Assembly (NCBI RefSeq): GCF_006542425.1
Contig: NZ_VFID01000016.1
Location: forward strand, 240,292-304,291
Direction of reading: 5' to 3'
DNA from: Pseudoxanthomonas sp. z9
GTDB taxonomy: Bacteria; Pseudomonadota; Gammaproteobacteria; Xanthomonadales; Xanthomonadaceae
DNA length: 64,000 bases
Part shown: positions 43,841 through 52,702 of the stretch, piece after piece
Numbering within the stretch: the first letter of the stretch is position 1
How the letters are laid out: every line of letters begins with the position of its first letter
The notes under the pieces: generated by a model
The model's database searches: none
The model's input: only the letters and a program-made list of their open reading frames with translations
Told to the model about the DNA's origin: nothing
Program-made: the position numbers and the translations under genes

Positions 43841-44583
43841 GCGGCATCGCGCTGGCCGTGATCGGCGGCACCGGCGTCTATCGCCTGGCCGCGCTGGCCG
43901 ACGTCGAAACGCGCGAAGTGGAGACCCGCTTCGGCAAACCGTCCGGGCCGATCCGCATCGGTCACCTGCTGGGGCAGAAGGTGGCGTTCCTGGCCCGCCA
44001 CGGCGAAGGCCATTCGGTGCCGCCGCACCAGGTGAACTACCGCGCCAACCTCGCCGCGTTGAAGGACATCGGCGCGACCCGGGTGCTGGCGCTCAATACG
44101 GTCGGCGGCATTACCGAACGGTTCGGCCCGCGCGTGCTGGCCTGCCCGGATCAGATCATCGATTACACCTGGGGACGCATCTCCACGATCTGCGAGGAGC
44201 CCGGCAGTGAAGTGCTGCATGTGGATTTCGGTGAGCCCTACACCCCTTTGCTGCGGCACAAGATCGCCGCGGCCGCGCGCGTGACCGGCGTCAAACTTGT
44301 GGATGGCGGTTGTTATGGCGCCACCCAAGGGCCGCGCCTGGAAACCAAGGCGGAGATCGCGCGGATGCGCCGCGATGGTTGCGATCTGGTGGGCATGACC
44401 GGCATGCCCGAAGCCGGGCTGGCGCGCGAACTGGGGCTGGATTACGCCTGTCTGGCCATCGTCGCCAACTGGGCGGCCGGCTGCGGCACCGGCGAGGAGA
44501 TCACCATGGCCGAGGTACTGGCCAACGTCGAAGCGGCCTCGGCGGGATTGCCGGAACTGATAGGCGAACTCGCGCGCGGGTGA
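43837..44583 (+). CDS. mtiP: S-methyl-5'-thioinosine phosphorylase (MTAP family)
   Basis: ATG at 43837 overlaps the hpt stop; 248 residues. It is a purine nucleoside phosphorylase of the MTAP type: AVIGGTGVYRL (start), ARHGEGHSVPPHQVNYRANL, LALNTVGGI and YGATQGPRLETKAEI. In Pseudomonas aeruginosa the gene next to nagZ (PA3004) encodes methylthioinosine phosphorylase, and position here matches. It recycles the purine from methylthioadenosine, formed in polyamine synthesis and quorum-signal synthesis. Substrate preference is inferred. Confidence 0.85.
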   Translation: MSGIALAVIGGTGVYRLAALADVETREVETRFGKPSGPIRIGHLLGQKVAFLARHGEGHSVPPHQVNYRANLAALKDIGATRVLALNTVGGITERFGPRVLACPDQIIDYTWGRISTICEEPGSEVLHVDFGEPYTPLLRHKIAAAARVTGVKLVDGGCYGATQGPRLETKAEIARMRRDGCDLVGMTGMPEAGLARELGLDYACLAIVANWAAGCGTGEEITMAEVLANVEAASAGLPELIGELARG

Positions 44584-44674
44584 TTGTCAACACGGCCAAG
44601 CCTTTGCATACTCCGCGGGTGCGGTTGCCGCCGCACGTTAACCACCCGCACCTTACAAAGGAAACGCAAGCGCT

Positions 44675-44881
44675 ATGCCGTACGGTACCGTGAAATGGTT
44701 CAACGATGCCAAGGGCTTCGGATTCATCGCGCCAGAAGATGGCAGCGCCGATGTCTTCGTGCATCACTCCGCGATCAACTCCAAGGGCTTCCGCAGCCTG
44801 AAAGAAGGCCAGCGAGTGACCTATGAAGTGACCCAGGGCCCGAAGGGCGCACAGGCCGGCAGCGTCACGCCGTCCGACTGA
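44675..44881 (+). CDS. cspA: Cold-shock protein, CspA family
   Basis: The 68-residue protein is a single cold-shock domain with RNP1 KGFGFI and RNP2 VFVHHSAI. It binds single-stranded RNA and DNA and unwinds secondary structure. The leader (44584-44674) is unusually rich in short runs for this DNA, and a strong terminator follows at 44905-44928. Which of several csp paralogues it is cannot be told. Confidence 0.92.
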   Translation: MPYGTVKWFNDAKGFGFIAPEDGSADVFVHHSAINSKGFRSLKEGQRVTYEVTQGPKGAQAGSVTPSD

Positions 44882-44904
44882 TTGCAACGCTGCGAGATTT
44901 CTCG

Positions 44905-44928
44905 AACCCCGCTTCGGCGGGGTTTTTT
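44905..44928 (+). terminator. Intrinsic terminator after cspA
   Basis: Stem CCCCGC-ttcg-GCGGGG (44907-44922) is followed by six T (44923-44928), a stable tetraloop hairpin 23 bases after the cspA stop. Confidence 0.92.
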
Positions 44929-44953
44929 ATGAGGGAAGGGGAGACCCACACGG

Positions 44954-46180
44954 ATGCGGAAACAACACGTCGCCATCGTCGGATACGGCACCGCGGGCCA
45001 GGCGCTGGCGCTGCTGCTGTCGCGCGACGGGCATACGGTGGAGGTGTTCGAGCGTGCGCCGCAACTGGGGCCGGTGGGCGCCGGATTCCTGCTGCAGCCG
45101 ACCGGCTTGCAGGTGCTGTGGGAGCTCGGACTGCTGGAGGCCGCGCTGGCGCATGGACGGCGCGTGCGCCGGTTGTACGGGGAGACGCCCTGCGGCCGCG
45201 CGGTGATGGACATGCGCTATGCGCGACTGGACACCGGGCTGTTCGGCCTGGGCATGCAGCGCGGCGCGCTGTTCGCACTGTTGGCCGACGCCTGGCCGGG
45301 ACGGACCGAAGTGCGCCAGGGCGTGTCCATCGAGGAGGTCGAGGAAGACACGCGCTGGCTGCGCGATCACACCGGCGCCCGCCATGGTCCCTACGATCTG
45401 ATCATCGCCGCCGATGGTTCGGCCTCGCGGCTGCGCCGGCACACGGGCGCGGTCAGGTTGGATGCGCCGTATCCCTGGGGGGCGCTGTGGTGCCTGGTGC
45501 CGCAGGGGGAATGGCCATGGCCGGACGAATTGCGCCAGCGCTATGTCGCCGCGCGCAAGATGATCGGCATGCTGCCGGTGGGTACACGCCCGGATGACGA
45601 CACGCCGAGGCTCAGTTTCTTCTGGAGCCTGCCGACCGCCACGTTCGAACAGTGGCATGGCCAGGGCATTGAAGGCTGGCGGCGCGAAGTAGCCGCGATC
45701 TGGCCCGGGATCGAACCGCAACTGGCGGGATTGGTCGAGCCTGCACAACTGGCGCGCGCGAGCTACCGCGATGCCGCGCTGGATCGCTGGTCGCGTGGCC
45801 GCCTGGTGATGGCCGGGGATGCGGCCCACTCGATGAGCCCGCAGCTCGGGCAGGGCGTGAACATGGCACTGATGGACGCGCTGGCGCTGCGCGACGCGCT
45901 GCGTGCGGAAACCTGCATCGAGGCCGCACTGGCGCGCTACCAGCGCGAGCGCGAGGCGCATGTGCGCATCTACCAGTTCTGGAGCCGCTGGCTGACGCCG
46001 ATCTTCCAGTCCGAGCATGACTGGATCGCACGCACGCGCGATGTCGCGTTCCTGCCCTTGGGACGCCTGCCGTGGGGAAGCCGGCACATGCTGCGCGTGC
46101 TCAGTGGCACCCAGCATGGCGTGTTCGGCAAGTTGGCGCTGCAGCCGGCGTTCCTGCAGGCGCTCGCCGGGCTGGGCTGA
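44954..46180 (+). CDS. FAD-dependent aromatic-ring-type monooxygenase
   Basis: The 408-residue protein has the FAD-binding pattern: VAIVGYGTAGQALALLLSRD (GxGxxG), the DG motif YDLIIAADGSASRLR, and GRLVMAGDAAHSMSPQLGQG (GD box). This is the p-hydroxybenzoate-hydroxylase fold. Substrate unknown; it could be a ubiquinone-pathway or xenobiotic enzyme. GGGAAGGGGAG lies upstream of the start. The next gene, on the same strand, encodes AidB. Confidence 0.85.
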   Translation: MRKQHVAIVGYGTAGQALALLLSRDGHTVEVFERAPQLGPVGAGFLLQPTGLQVLWELGLLEAALAHGRRVRRLYGETPCGRAVMDMRYARLDTGLFGLGMQRGALFALLADAWPGRTEVRQGVSIEEVEEDTRWLRDHTGARHGPYDLIIAADGSASRLRRHTGAVRLDAPYPWGALWCLVPQGEWPWPDELRQRYVAARKMIGMLPVGTRPDDDTPRLSFFWSLPTATFEQWHGQGIEGWRREVAAIWPGIEPQLAGLVEPAQLARASYRDAALDRWSRGRLVMAGDAAHSMSPQLGQGVNMALMDALALRDALRAETCIEAALARYQREREAHVRIYQFWSRWLTPIFQSEHDWIARTRDVAFLPLGRLPWGSRHMLRVLSGTQHGVFGKLALQPAFLQALAGLG

Positions 46181-46254
46181 ACAAGCGGGCCCGACGCCCG
46201 CACCCGGCGTGCTTTTGGGGGAGAATCCATGCGCATGCCGCAATGGAGTCCACG

Positions 46255-47880
46255 ATGAACGGATTGCCGCACTTCGAAACCCATCGGGTCGAGAACCAGC
46301 CGCCCGCGTTCGAGCCACGCGACCTGTGGGCCGACGACATCGCCCTGCGCGAGGCGGTCGACCGCGAAGGCGCTGCCGGGTTCACGGCGCGGCTGGCCGT
46401 ATACGGCGGGTTGGCCGGCGACGAGCTGTACCGCATCGGCTTTGATGCGAACCGCGATCGTCCGCGCCTGCGCACGCACGATCGCTTCGGCCATCGCGTC
46501 GATACGGTGGAGTTCCATCCGGCCTATCACCGGCTGATGGAGGCGGCCAAGACGCATGGCGTGGCGGGCCTGTCCTGGCATGACCCGCAACCCGGTGCGC
46601 ACGTGGCGAGGGCGGCGCTGAGCTATCTGCACCACCAGGCCGACGCCGGCACCAGTTGTCCGCTGACCATGACCCATGCGGCGGTGCCGGTGCTGCGGCG
46701 CGAACCGGTGCTGGCGGCCTGGGCGGACGCGGCCGCCGCGCCGCTGTACGACCCGCGCGATCTGCCGCTGGCCGACAAGACCGGCATCACCCTGGGCATG
46801 GGCATGACCGAGAAGCAGGGCGGCTCGGACGTGCGCGCCAACACCACCACCGCGACGCCGGACGGCGAGGGTTACCGGCTGGTCGGGCACAAGTGGTTCT
46901 TCTCCGCGCCGATGTGCGATGGCTTCCTGGTGCTGGCTCAGGCGCCTGGCGGGCTGACCTGCCTGCTGATGCCGCGTCGCCTGCCCGATGGCGAACGCAA
47001 CGGCTTCGCGCTGATGCGGTTGAAGGACAAGCTGGGCGACTGGTCCAACGCCTCCAGCGAAGTGGAGTTCCGCAACGCATTGGCCTGGCGGGTGGGCGAG
47101 GAGGGACGCGGCGTGGCGACCATCATCGAGATGGTGATGCTCACCCGGCTCGACTGCATGCTCGGCTCGGCGGCGGAAATGCGCATGGCGCTGGCGCAGG
47201 CGTTGCATCATGCACGCCACCGCAGCACCTTCGGCAAGGCGATCGCCGACCATCCGCTGATGGCGAACGTGCTGGCGGATCTGGCGATCGAATCCGAGGC
47301 GGCCACGGCTTTCGCGCTGCGGGTGGCGCGCGCCGTCGACCGCGCGCCGCGCGACCCCGGCGAGGCCGCCTTCGCACGCATCGCCACCGCCATCGGCAAA
47401 TACTGGATCTGCAAGCGCACGCCCGCCTTCGTCAACGAGGCGCAGGAGTGCCTGGGGGGCGCGGGCTACGTCGAGGAATCCATCCTGCCACGGCTGTACC
47501 GGCAGGCGCCGCTCAATTCCATCTGGGAAGGCAGCGGCAACATCCAGTGCCTGGACGTCCTGCGCGCGCTGGCACGCGAGCCGGAAACCCGCGCGGCGCT
47601 GGCGACCGAACTGGAGTCCGTGGCGGGCAGGGAGCCGGCTTTCGATGGCTTCGTGGCGAGATTGACGGCGGACCTGCCGCATGCCGCCGAAGCCGGTGCG
47701 CGCAACCTGACCGAACGGCTGGCAGTGGCCCTGCAGGCGGCCGTGTTGCTGCGCGCCGGCAGTCCCGCCGCCAGCGCCTTCATCGGCGCCCGGCTGGAGC
47801 AGGGACACGGATGGGCTTTCGGAAGCCAGCCGGGCATCGCCGCGTCCGACACCCTGTTGGCCCGCGCGCTGCCGGCATAG
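46255..47880 (+). CDS. aidB: AidB-type acyl-CoA dehydrogenase
   Basis: ATG at 46255, six bases after GGAG; 541 residues, exactly the E. coli AidB length. Acyl-CoA dehydrogenase features: MTEKQGGSDVRANTTTA (substrate/FAD), MRLKDKLGDWSNASSEVEF, and SIWEGSGNIQCLDVLRAL near the end. In E. coli AidB is induced by alkylation stress and binds DNA. Whether this copy oxidises acyl-CoA is unclear. The Ada regulon partner is not in the window. Confidence 0.9.
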   Translation: MNGLPHFETHRVENQPPAFEPRDLWADDIALREAVDREGAAGFTARLAVYGGLAGDELYRIGFDANRDRPRLRTHDRFGHRVDTVEFHPAYHRLMEAAKTHGVAGLSWHDPQPGAHVARAALSYLHHQADAGTSCPLTMTHAAVPVLRREPVLAAWADAAAAPLYDPRDLPLADKTGITLGMGMTEKQGGSDVRANTTTATPDGEGYRLVGHKWFFSAPMCDGFLVLAQAPGGLTCLLMPRRLPDGERNGFALMRLKDKLGDWSNASSEVEFRNALAWRVGEEGRGVATIIEMVMLTRLDCMLGSAAEMRMALAQALHHARHRSTFGKAIADHPLMANVLADLAIESEAATAFALRVARAVDRAPRDPGEAAFARIATAIGKYWICKRTPAFVNEAQECLGGAGYVEESILPRLYRQAPLNSIWEGSGNIQCLDVLRALAREPETRAALATELESVAGREPAFDGFVARLTADLPHAAEAGARNLTERLAVALQAAVLLRAGSPAASAFIGARLEQGHGWAFGSQPGIAASDTLLARALPA

Positions 47881-48096
47881 CCATCCGCGCGCCGGGAGCA
47901 CCGGACCGGCGCGCGCTTTGGTGGATACCTGGACGGTTCGAAAGGCGCGCGGCCGCAGGCCGTTCCTGCGCAGGGAAACTTCATGCCTCATGGATGCCGG
48001 TGGCTATCGCGCGCGTCGGATCAACCGGCAAGGCTTGAAAAAACAAGCGCAGGGAAATGCCACGTTCCCTGATCAGGACGGGCTAGCATCGCCTTC

Positions 48097-48633
48097 ATGG
48101 AAAAAACGATCAGGACGGGCCGGTGGATGGTCAGCTTCCGCGGCTGCGCGGCAGGCCTGCTGTGGGCCGTGTTGGCCTTGGCCGGCGGTACGCGGGCCAG
48201 CGAGCCGCCGGACCTGCTGCCCGCCGCACAGCGGGCCGATGCCATCCGGGTCTACAAGGCGCAACGGCGCATGGAACTGCTGCGCGCCGGCCAGGTCATC
48301 GCCACCTACCGGATCGCCCTGGGCGATGCGCCGATCGGGCATAAGCGCCAGCAGGGCGACGAGAAGACGCCGGAAGGCGATTACCGCATCACCTACCGCA
48401 ACCCGCGCAGCCGTTTCCACCTGTCGCTGCGCGTTTCCTATCCGAACGAGGCGGATCGCCGGCAGGCGCGTGCGCGTGGCGTGGATCCGGGCGGCGACAT
48501 CATGATCCATGGCGCGACGCCGCCGGGCTACCGCGGCGACTGGACCGATGGCTGCATCGCGGTGACCAATGCGGAAATGGACGAGATATGGCAGCGGGTG
48601 CCGGTCGGCACGCCGATCCGGATCGTCCCCTGA
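48097..48633 (+). CDS. L,D-transpeptidase-fold (YafK/ErfK-type) protein
   Basis: The 178-residue protein has a signal peptide (about 14-35: SFRGCAAGLLWAVLALAGG) and an L,D-transpeptidase catalytic fold. H138 is in MIHGATPPGYRGDWTDG and cysteine C153 in DGCIAVTNAEMDEIW. Such enzymes cross-link or trim peptidoglycan in the periplasm; the short form resembles YafK/DpaA, which releases Lpp. The 5' boundary is not strongly marked. Confidence 0.85.
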   Translation: MEKTIRTGRWMVSFRGCAAGLLWAVLALAGGTRASEPPDLLPAAQRADAIRVYKAQRRMELLRAGQVIATYRIALGDAPIGHKRQQGDEKTPEGDYRITYRNPRSRFHLSLRVSYPNEADRRQARARGVDPGGDIMIHGATPPGYRGDWTDGCIAVTNAEMDEIWQRVPVGTPIRIVP

Positions 48634-48655
48634 GCCGCGCCTTGAGCGGGCGGGG

Positions 48656-49300
48656 TCAGCGGCCGGCGGCGAGCGCGCGCGAACCGGTGATGATCATGCG
48701 CACCATCTGCGAGACCTGATCGATCAGCTCCGGATCCTTTTCCGGCGGCAGATCCATCGCGGTGGCGCCCATCGCGAACACCAGCCGGGTGATGGCCTTG
48801 GAGACCAGCGCCGGCTCGTGCAGCGGTGCGTTGTCGCGGATCGCCAGCCGGATCAGGTCGATGCGCAGTTCTTCCTCGAAGAATTCGAGTTCACGGTCCA
48901 CCGCCTGCTTGAACGCGTCGGAACCGACCGTGCCCTCGCGCAGCAGCACGTGCAGCAGCTTGTCGTCGGCGCGCAACTGTTCGATGAAGGCTTCCACCGA
49001 ACTGCGCACCACGCTGCGATCGCTGCCGGCGGCACGCTGGCGGGCCTCGCCGATGATCTTGCGCAGCGAACTGCCGGCCAGATCGATCAGCGCCACCGCC
49101 AGTTCATCCATGTCGCGGAACTGCCGGTAGAAGCTGTTCGGGGCGATGCCCGCCTCGCGCGCGACCTCGCGCAGGCTGAGGGTGGAGACGCTGCGGTGCG
49201 GTCCGAGCAGTTTCAGCGCCGCCGCCAGCAGATCCTCCCGGGAGATCGTCGCCTTGCGGCCGGGGCCGTGGTCGTCGTGCGGGAGGAGGGAGGTGGACAT
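48656..49300 (-). CDS. desT: TetR-family repressor of fatty-acid desaturation (DesT/FabR type)
   Basis: The 214-residue protein has an N-terminal helix-turn-helix (about 20-65: ISREDLLAAALKLLGPHR, SLREVAREAGIAPNSFYRQF) and a ligand-binding helical domain. It reads very close to FabR/DesT, which bind acyl-CoA or acyl-ACP and control unsaturated fatty-acid genes. It is divergent from the reductase-desaturase operon it should control, with a candidate palindromic site at 49365-49386. The P. aeruginosa PA4890 (desT) arrangement is identical in type. Confidence 0.82.
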   Translation of the reverse strand: MSTSLLPHDDHGPGRKATISREDLLAAALKLLGPHRSVSTLSLREVAREAGIAPNSFYRQFRDMDELAVALIDLAGSSLRKIIGEARQRAAGSDRSVVRSSVEAFIEQLRADDKLLHVLLREGTVGSDAFKQAVDRELEFFEEELRIDLIRLAIRDNAPLHEPALVSKAITRLVFAMGATAMDLPPEKDPELIDQVSQMVRMIITGSRALAAGR

Positions 49301-49364
49301 GGATGGAAGCGTACGGGGCTGAATGGAAAGGGACTGGCCGGCATCATAGCGGCAAGAATTAATA

Positions 49365-49386
49365 TACGGTTGTATACACGACTGTA
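49365..49386. promoter_or_regulatory. Candidate DesT/FabR operator
   Basis: TACGGTTGTATACACGACTG... from 49365 to 49386 is an imperfect palindrome with matching bases at 8 of 11 pair positions, centred in the 108-base divergent gap and 23 bases before the reductase start. Location and symmetry suit a TetR-type operator. Confidence 0.45.
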
Positions 49387-49408
49387 TTGACATCGGTATA
49401 GTGCCCCC

Positions 49409-50515
49409 ATGAACGCCCGTGTCCTTCCCGCCCCCCGCCGCCCATCGGGTGCGCTGCGGCGGCTGATCAGTCCGCTGGTCGCGCCCGATGTCTTCGATTT
49501 CTGGGCCGGCAGGCTCAACCGCAACTGGACCTGGGACCGGCCGCGCGCGCGTCTGGTGGCCCGCGAGCAAGCCGCGAGGGGCGCGGTGATGCTCTGGCTC
49601 AGGCCGAACCGGCACTGGGCTGGATTTCGGCCGGGGCAGCACGTCAGTCTGGGCGTGGAAATCGATGGCGTCCGCCATACCCGCAGCTACAGCCTGACTG
49701 AACCGCCGCGCGCGGACGGCCTGCTGGCGATCACCGTCAAGGCGATCGAGGCGGGGCGGGTCAGCCAGTATATGTACGGCCAGGCCCGGGCGGGCGAAGT
49801 GTTCGAACTGGGTCCGGCGTTCGGCGAGCTGTGCCTGCCGGCGCACCCCGAGGGCGGTTGGCTGTTCCTAGCGGCCGGCAGCGGCATCACCCCGCTGATG
49901 GCGTTGACCCGGGAACTGGCGGCCCAGGGGATGCCGGTGGATCTGGATCTCGCTTACTGGGCGCGCACCCGCGAGGAGCTGTGCTTCCTGGATGAGCTGC
50001 GTGCATTGGCGATCCGCCATCCGCGTTTCCGCGTGCATCTCGGCCTGACCGGCGAGGCCGCACGGGAGGCCGACGAGCAGGCTGGCCGTATTGACGGCGA
50101 TTGGCTGGACGCAAGGATCCCAGCATTGGCCGGACGGCGGGCGATGGCCTGCGGTCCCGGTGGTTTCGTCGAGACCGCGAGGCGCTTGCTGGAAGGCCGC
50201 GTCGCCGGCTTCCAGGCCGAGGCGTTCAGCCCGCCGCCGAATGCCATCGAAGACAGTGGCGAAGTCGAAGTCCATCTGACCCGCAGTGGCCGCCGTGTGC
50301 AGGTGGCGCGCGGACAGTCATTGCTGGTGGCGCTGGAGGAAGCCGGCCTGAAACCCGAGTCCGGCTGCCGCATGGGCATCTGCAATACCTGCGCCTGCGG
50401 CAAGGCCGCCGGCGCCACCCGTCATCTGCCCAGCGGCGCGCTGGCGCAGGAACCCACCCAGGCGCTGAAGCTGTGCATCAACAGCGCCGTGACCGATCTG
50501 GAACTGGATCTCTGA
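49409..50515 (+). CDS. desC: Ferredoxin reductase for the acyl desaturase (DesC-type)
   Basis: The 368-residue protein has an FAD domain (about 45-145, RSYSLTEPP), an NAD(P)H domain (GWLFLAAGSGITPLMALTRE) and a C-terminal 2Fe-2S ferredoxin domain with the cysteine pattern SGCRMGICNTCACG ... KLCINSAV. It supplies electrons to the membrane desaturase encoded next (ATGA overlap at 50515). In Pseudomonas this pair is called desC-desB. Confidence 0.85.
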   Translation: MNARVLPAPRRPSGALRRLISPLVAPDVFDFWAGRLNRNWTWDRPRARLVAREQAARGAVMLWLRPNRHWAGFRPGQHVSLGVEIDGVRHTRSYSLTEPPRADGLLAITVKAIEAGRVSQYMYGQARAGEVFELGPAFGELCLPAHPEGGWLFLAAGSGITPLMALTRELAAQGMPVDLDLAYWARTREELCFLDELRALAIRHPRFRVHLGLTGEAAREADEQAGRIDGDWLDARIPALAGRRAMACGPGGFVETARRLLEGRVAGFQAEAFSPPPNAIEDSGEVEVHLTRSGRRVQVARGQSLLVALEEAGLKPESGCRMGICNTCACGKAAGATRHLPSGALAQEPTQALKLCINSAVTDLELDL

Positions 50516-51681
50516 TGAGCGCTTCACGCAACCGGGCCCTGACCCCCGCCGAACTGGATCGCTTCGGCGAAGAACTGGACGCGCTGCGCGCACGCACGGT
50601 GGCCACGGTGGGCGAGCGCGACGCGCGCTACATCCGCCGCATCATCGCCGCGGTCCGCTATACCGAAGTGGCCGCGCGCGCGCTGTTGTTCGCTTCGGCG
50701 CTGCTGGGCGGCCTGCTGGTGGCCGGGCAGGCCTGGGCATGGCTGTTCTGGCCGACCTGGATCCTTGGTGCGCTGCTGCTGGGCGGGGCCAAGATCCTGG
50801 AGAACATGGAACTGGGCCACAACGTCATCCACGGCCAGTACGACTGGATGGGCGATCCGCAGATCAACGGCCGGACCTACGAGTGGGACATCGTCGCGAC
50901 CAGCGAGAACTGGCGGCACACGCACAACTTCCGCCATCACACCTACACCAACATACGCGGCCTGGACGACGACATCGGCTACGGCCTGCTGCGGATCTTC
51001 CCCGAGCAGAAGTGGAAGCCGTTCTACCTGGTGCAGCCGGTTGTCGCGATCTTTTTCGCGCTGTATTTCCAGTGGGGCGTGGCCATCCAGGATCTCAAGC
51101 TGGGCCGCTGGTGGCACGGCAAGATGACCGGTGCGCAGCTGCGCCGCAAGGCGCGTCCGGTGCTGCGCAAGATGTCGCGCCAGTTGATCAAGGACTACCT
51201 GGTGTTCCCGGCCCTGGCCGGCCCGTTCTTCCTGCCGGTGCTGCTGGGCAACCTGGTCGCCAATGGCATGCGCAACGTGTGGACCTACGTGATCATCTTC
51301 TGCGGGCATTTCACCGCCGACGCCGAGACCTTCCCGAAGGAATGCATCAAGAACGAATCGCGCGGCCACTGGTACCTGCGCCAACTGCGCGGGTCCTCCA
51401 ACATTGGCGGCGGCCGGTGGATGAACGTGATGTCCGGCAACCTGAGCCACCAGATCGAACACCACTTCTATCCCGACATCCCGGCCAACCGCTATGCGGA
51501 AATGGCAGTGGAAGTGCGCGAAATCTGCGCGCGTTATGGCCAGCACTACAACACCGGCTCGCTGCCGCGCCAGTTCGGCCAGGTGGCCTGGCGGATCCTG
51601 CGGCATGCGTTCCCGAGCCGCGCCCGCATCAGGGTGCCGCTGGTGCTGCCGGAACCGGAGCCCGCGCCGGAAGCGGCGTGA
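50515..51681 (+). CDS. desB: Acyl-CoA/acyl-lipid desaturase (DesB-type)
   Basis: ATG at 50515 gives 388 residues. Hydrophobic segments lie at about 48-90 and 220-255. Three histidine boxes are present: GHNVIHGQYDW, HTHNFRHHTY and SHQIEHHFYP, the metal ligands of diiron membrane desaturases. It introduces double bonds aerobically into saturated acyl chains. With DesC and DesT it forms a regulated module for membrane unsaturation. Confidence 0.9.
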   Translation: MSASRNRALTPAELDRFGEELDALRARTVATVGERDARYIRRIIAAVRYTEVAARALLFASALLGGLLVAGQAWAWLFWPTWILGALLLGGAKILENMELGHNVIHGQYDWMGDPQINGRTYEWDIVATSENWRHTHNFRHHTYTNIRGLDDDIGYGLLRIFPEQKWKPFYLVQPVVAIFFALYFQWGVAIQDLKLGRWWHGKMTGAQLRRKARPVLRKMSRQLIKDYLVFPALAGPFFLPVLLGNLVANGMRNVWTYVIIFCGHFTADAETFPKECIKNESRGHWYLRQLRGSSNIGGGRWMNVMSGNLSHQIEHHFYPDIPANRYAEMAVEVREICARYGQHYNTGSLPRQFGQVAWRILRHAFPSRARIRVPLVLPEPEPAPEAA

Positions 51682-51745
51682 TCCGTCACCGGATCAGTCG
51701 AACAGGAGTGTCGCAACGGGGCTGCCATGCCCCATCCGGAAACCG

Positions 51746-52345
51746 TCAGCTGCGACGCCAGGGCTGGCCGCGGTACCACGCCTCGTGCGCCAGGCCGAGC
51801 ATGGCGTGATCCTCGTGGGTATCGCCGTAGGCGTGGATGCGCTCGTAGCGTGACAGGTCGTAACGTTCGCGGATGCGGCGCGCCTTTTCCCCGCCCACGC
51901 ACTGCGCGCCGCGATAGCGGCCGGTCATCCGGCCGTCGCGGCTTTCCAGTTGCGAACAGAGCAGTTCCAGTCCCTGTGCCTGACACCAGTGCGAGAGATA
52001 GGTGTCCAGGCCGCCGGACACCACCACCACCGTATCGCCGCGATCGCGATGCCAGTGCAGGCGGGCCATCGCGTCGGCTCGCAGCACGCCGGGCAATAAC
52101 TGCTCGGCGAATGCCTTGCCGGCATCGCGCAGGCGGCTTTCGGCGACCCGGCGGAAACCGAAATCCACGATGGTCGCGCGCACCCGGTGGCCCGATACCC
52201 AGCCGGCGCGGTAACCGAGCACCATCGGTGCCAGCACCACCTGGCCCACGGCCAGGCGCATCGGCGGAACCGCGGCGCGCATGAAGTCCGGCATCATCTC
52301 GCGGACCGTGAGGGTGCCGTCGAAATCGAACAGGGCCAGGTTCAT
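51746..52345 (-). CDS. HAD-IB phosphatase (SerB/PAP-like)
   Basis: The 199-residue protein shows HAD motif I LALFDFDGTLT (nucleophile D7), motif II VVVVSGGLDTYLSHW, and a later KARRIRERY plus HAYGDTHEDHAML (motifs III/IV). This is the HAD-IB subgroup, related to phosphoserine phosphatase and 1-acylglycerol-3-phosphate-type enzymes. The substrate is unknown. It lies convergent to the desaturase gene. Confidence 0.85.
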   Translation of the reverse strand: MNLALFDFDGTLTVREMMPDFMRAAVPPMRLAVGQVVLAPMVLGYRAGWVSGHRVRATIVDFGFRRVAESRLRDAGKAFAEQLLPGVLRADAMARLHWHRDRGDTVVVVSGGLDTYLSHWCQAQGLELLCSQLESRDGRMTGRYRGAQCVGGEKARRIRERYDLSRYERIHAYGDTHEDHAMLGLAHEAWYRGQPWRRS

Positions 52346-52400
52346 TGCCGCCTGTGCCCGGGAGTGGACATGTCCGACGCCGTTCGACTGCCGCGCGTGA

Positions 52401-52634
52401 TCAACGGCACGCGTAGGCGGGCTTCTCCGGCGTGGAGTTGGAGCGGCAGGCCGGACACCAGGACTGCACGATTTCCTGGCCATCGGCCATCGTGCGCATG
52501 CCGAAATGGCCGACCGGATGGAAGACATGCCGACCCGCCTGGCTGGAACAGCGCGGGCAACTCTTGAGGTCCTGTCCGCCCCGGCTCATGTACTGGGAAT
52601 CGTTGAGGGGATGTTCGCAGCTGCAGTCGGTCAT
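52401..52634 (-). CDS. Small zinc-ribbon-like protein
   Basis: The 77-residue protein has four CxxC-like cysteines: CSCEHP at the start, KSCPRCSSQ in the middle and WCPACRSN near the end, plus two histidines (VFHPVGHF). The spacing suggests one or two zinc knuckles. A weak GGAC precedes ATG 52634. No enzyme motif. It is on the same strand as the HAD gene, upstream of it. Confidence 0.58.
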   Translation of the reverse strand: MTDCSCEHPLNDSQYMSRGGQDLKSCPRCSSQAGRHVFHPVGHFGMRTMADGQEIVQSWCPACRSNSTPEKPAYACR

Positions 52635-52702
52635 GGCAGGTCCTTCGCGATGGAATCCGGTGGAGTGCGGATGTTAACCGGCGCGCGCGGTCGGTGGCAG
52701 CC

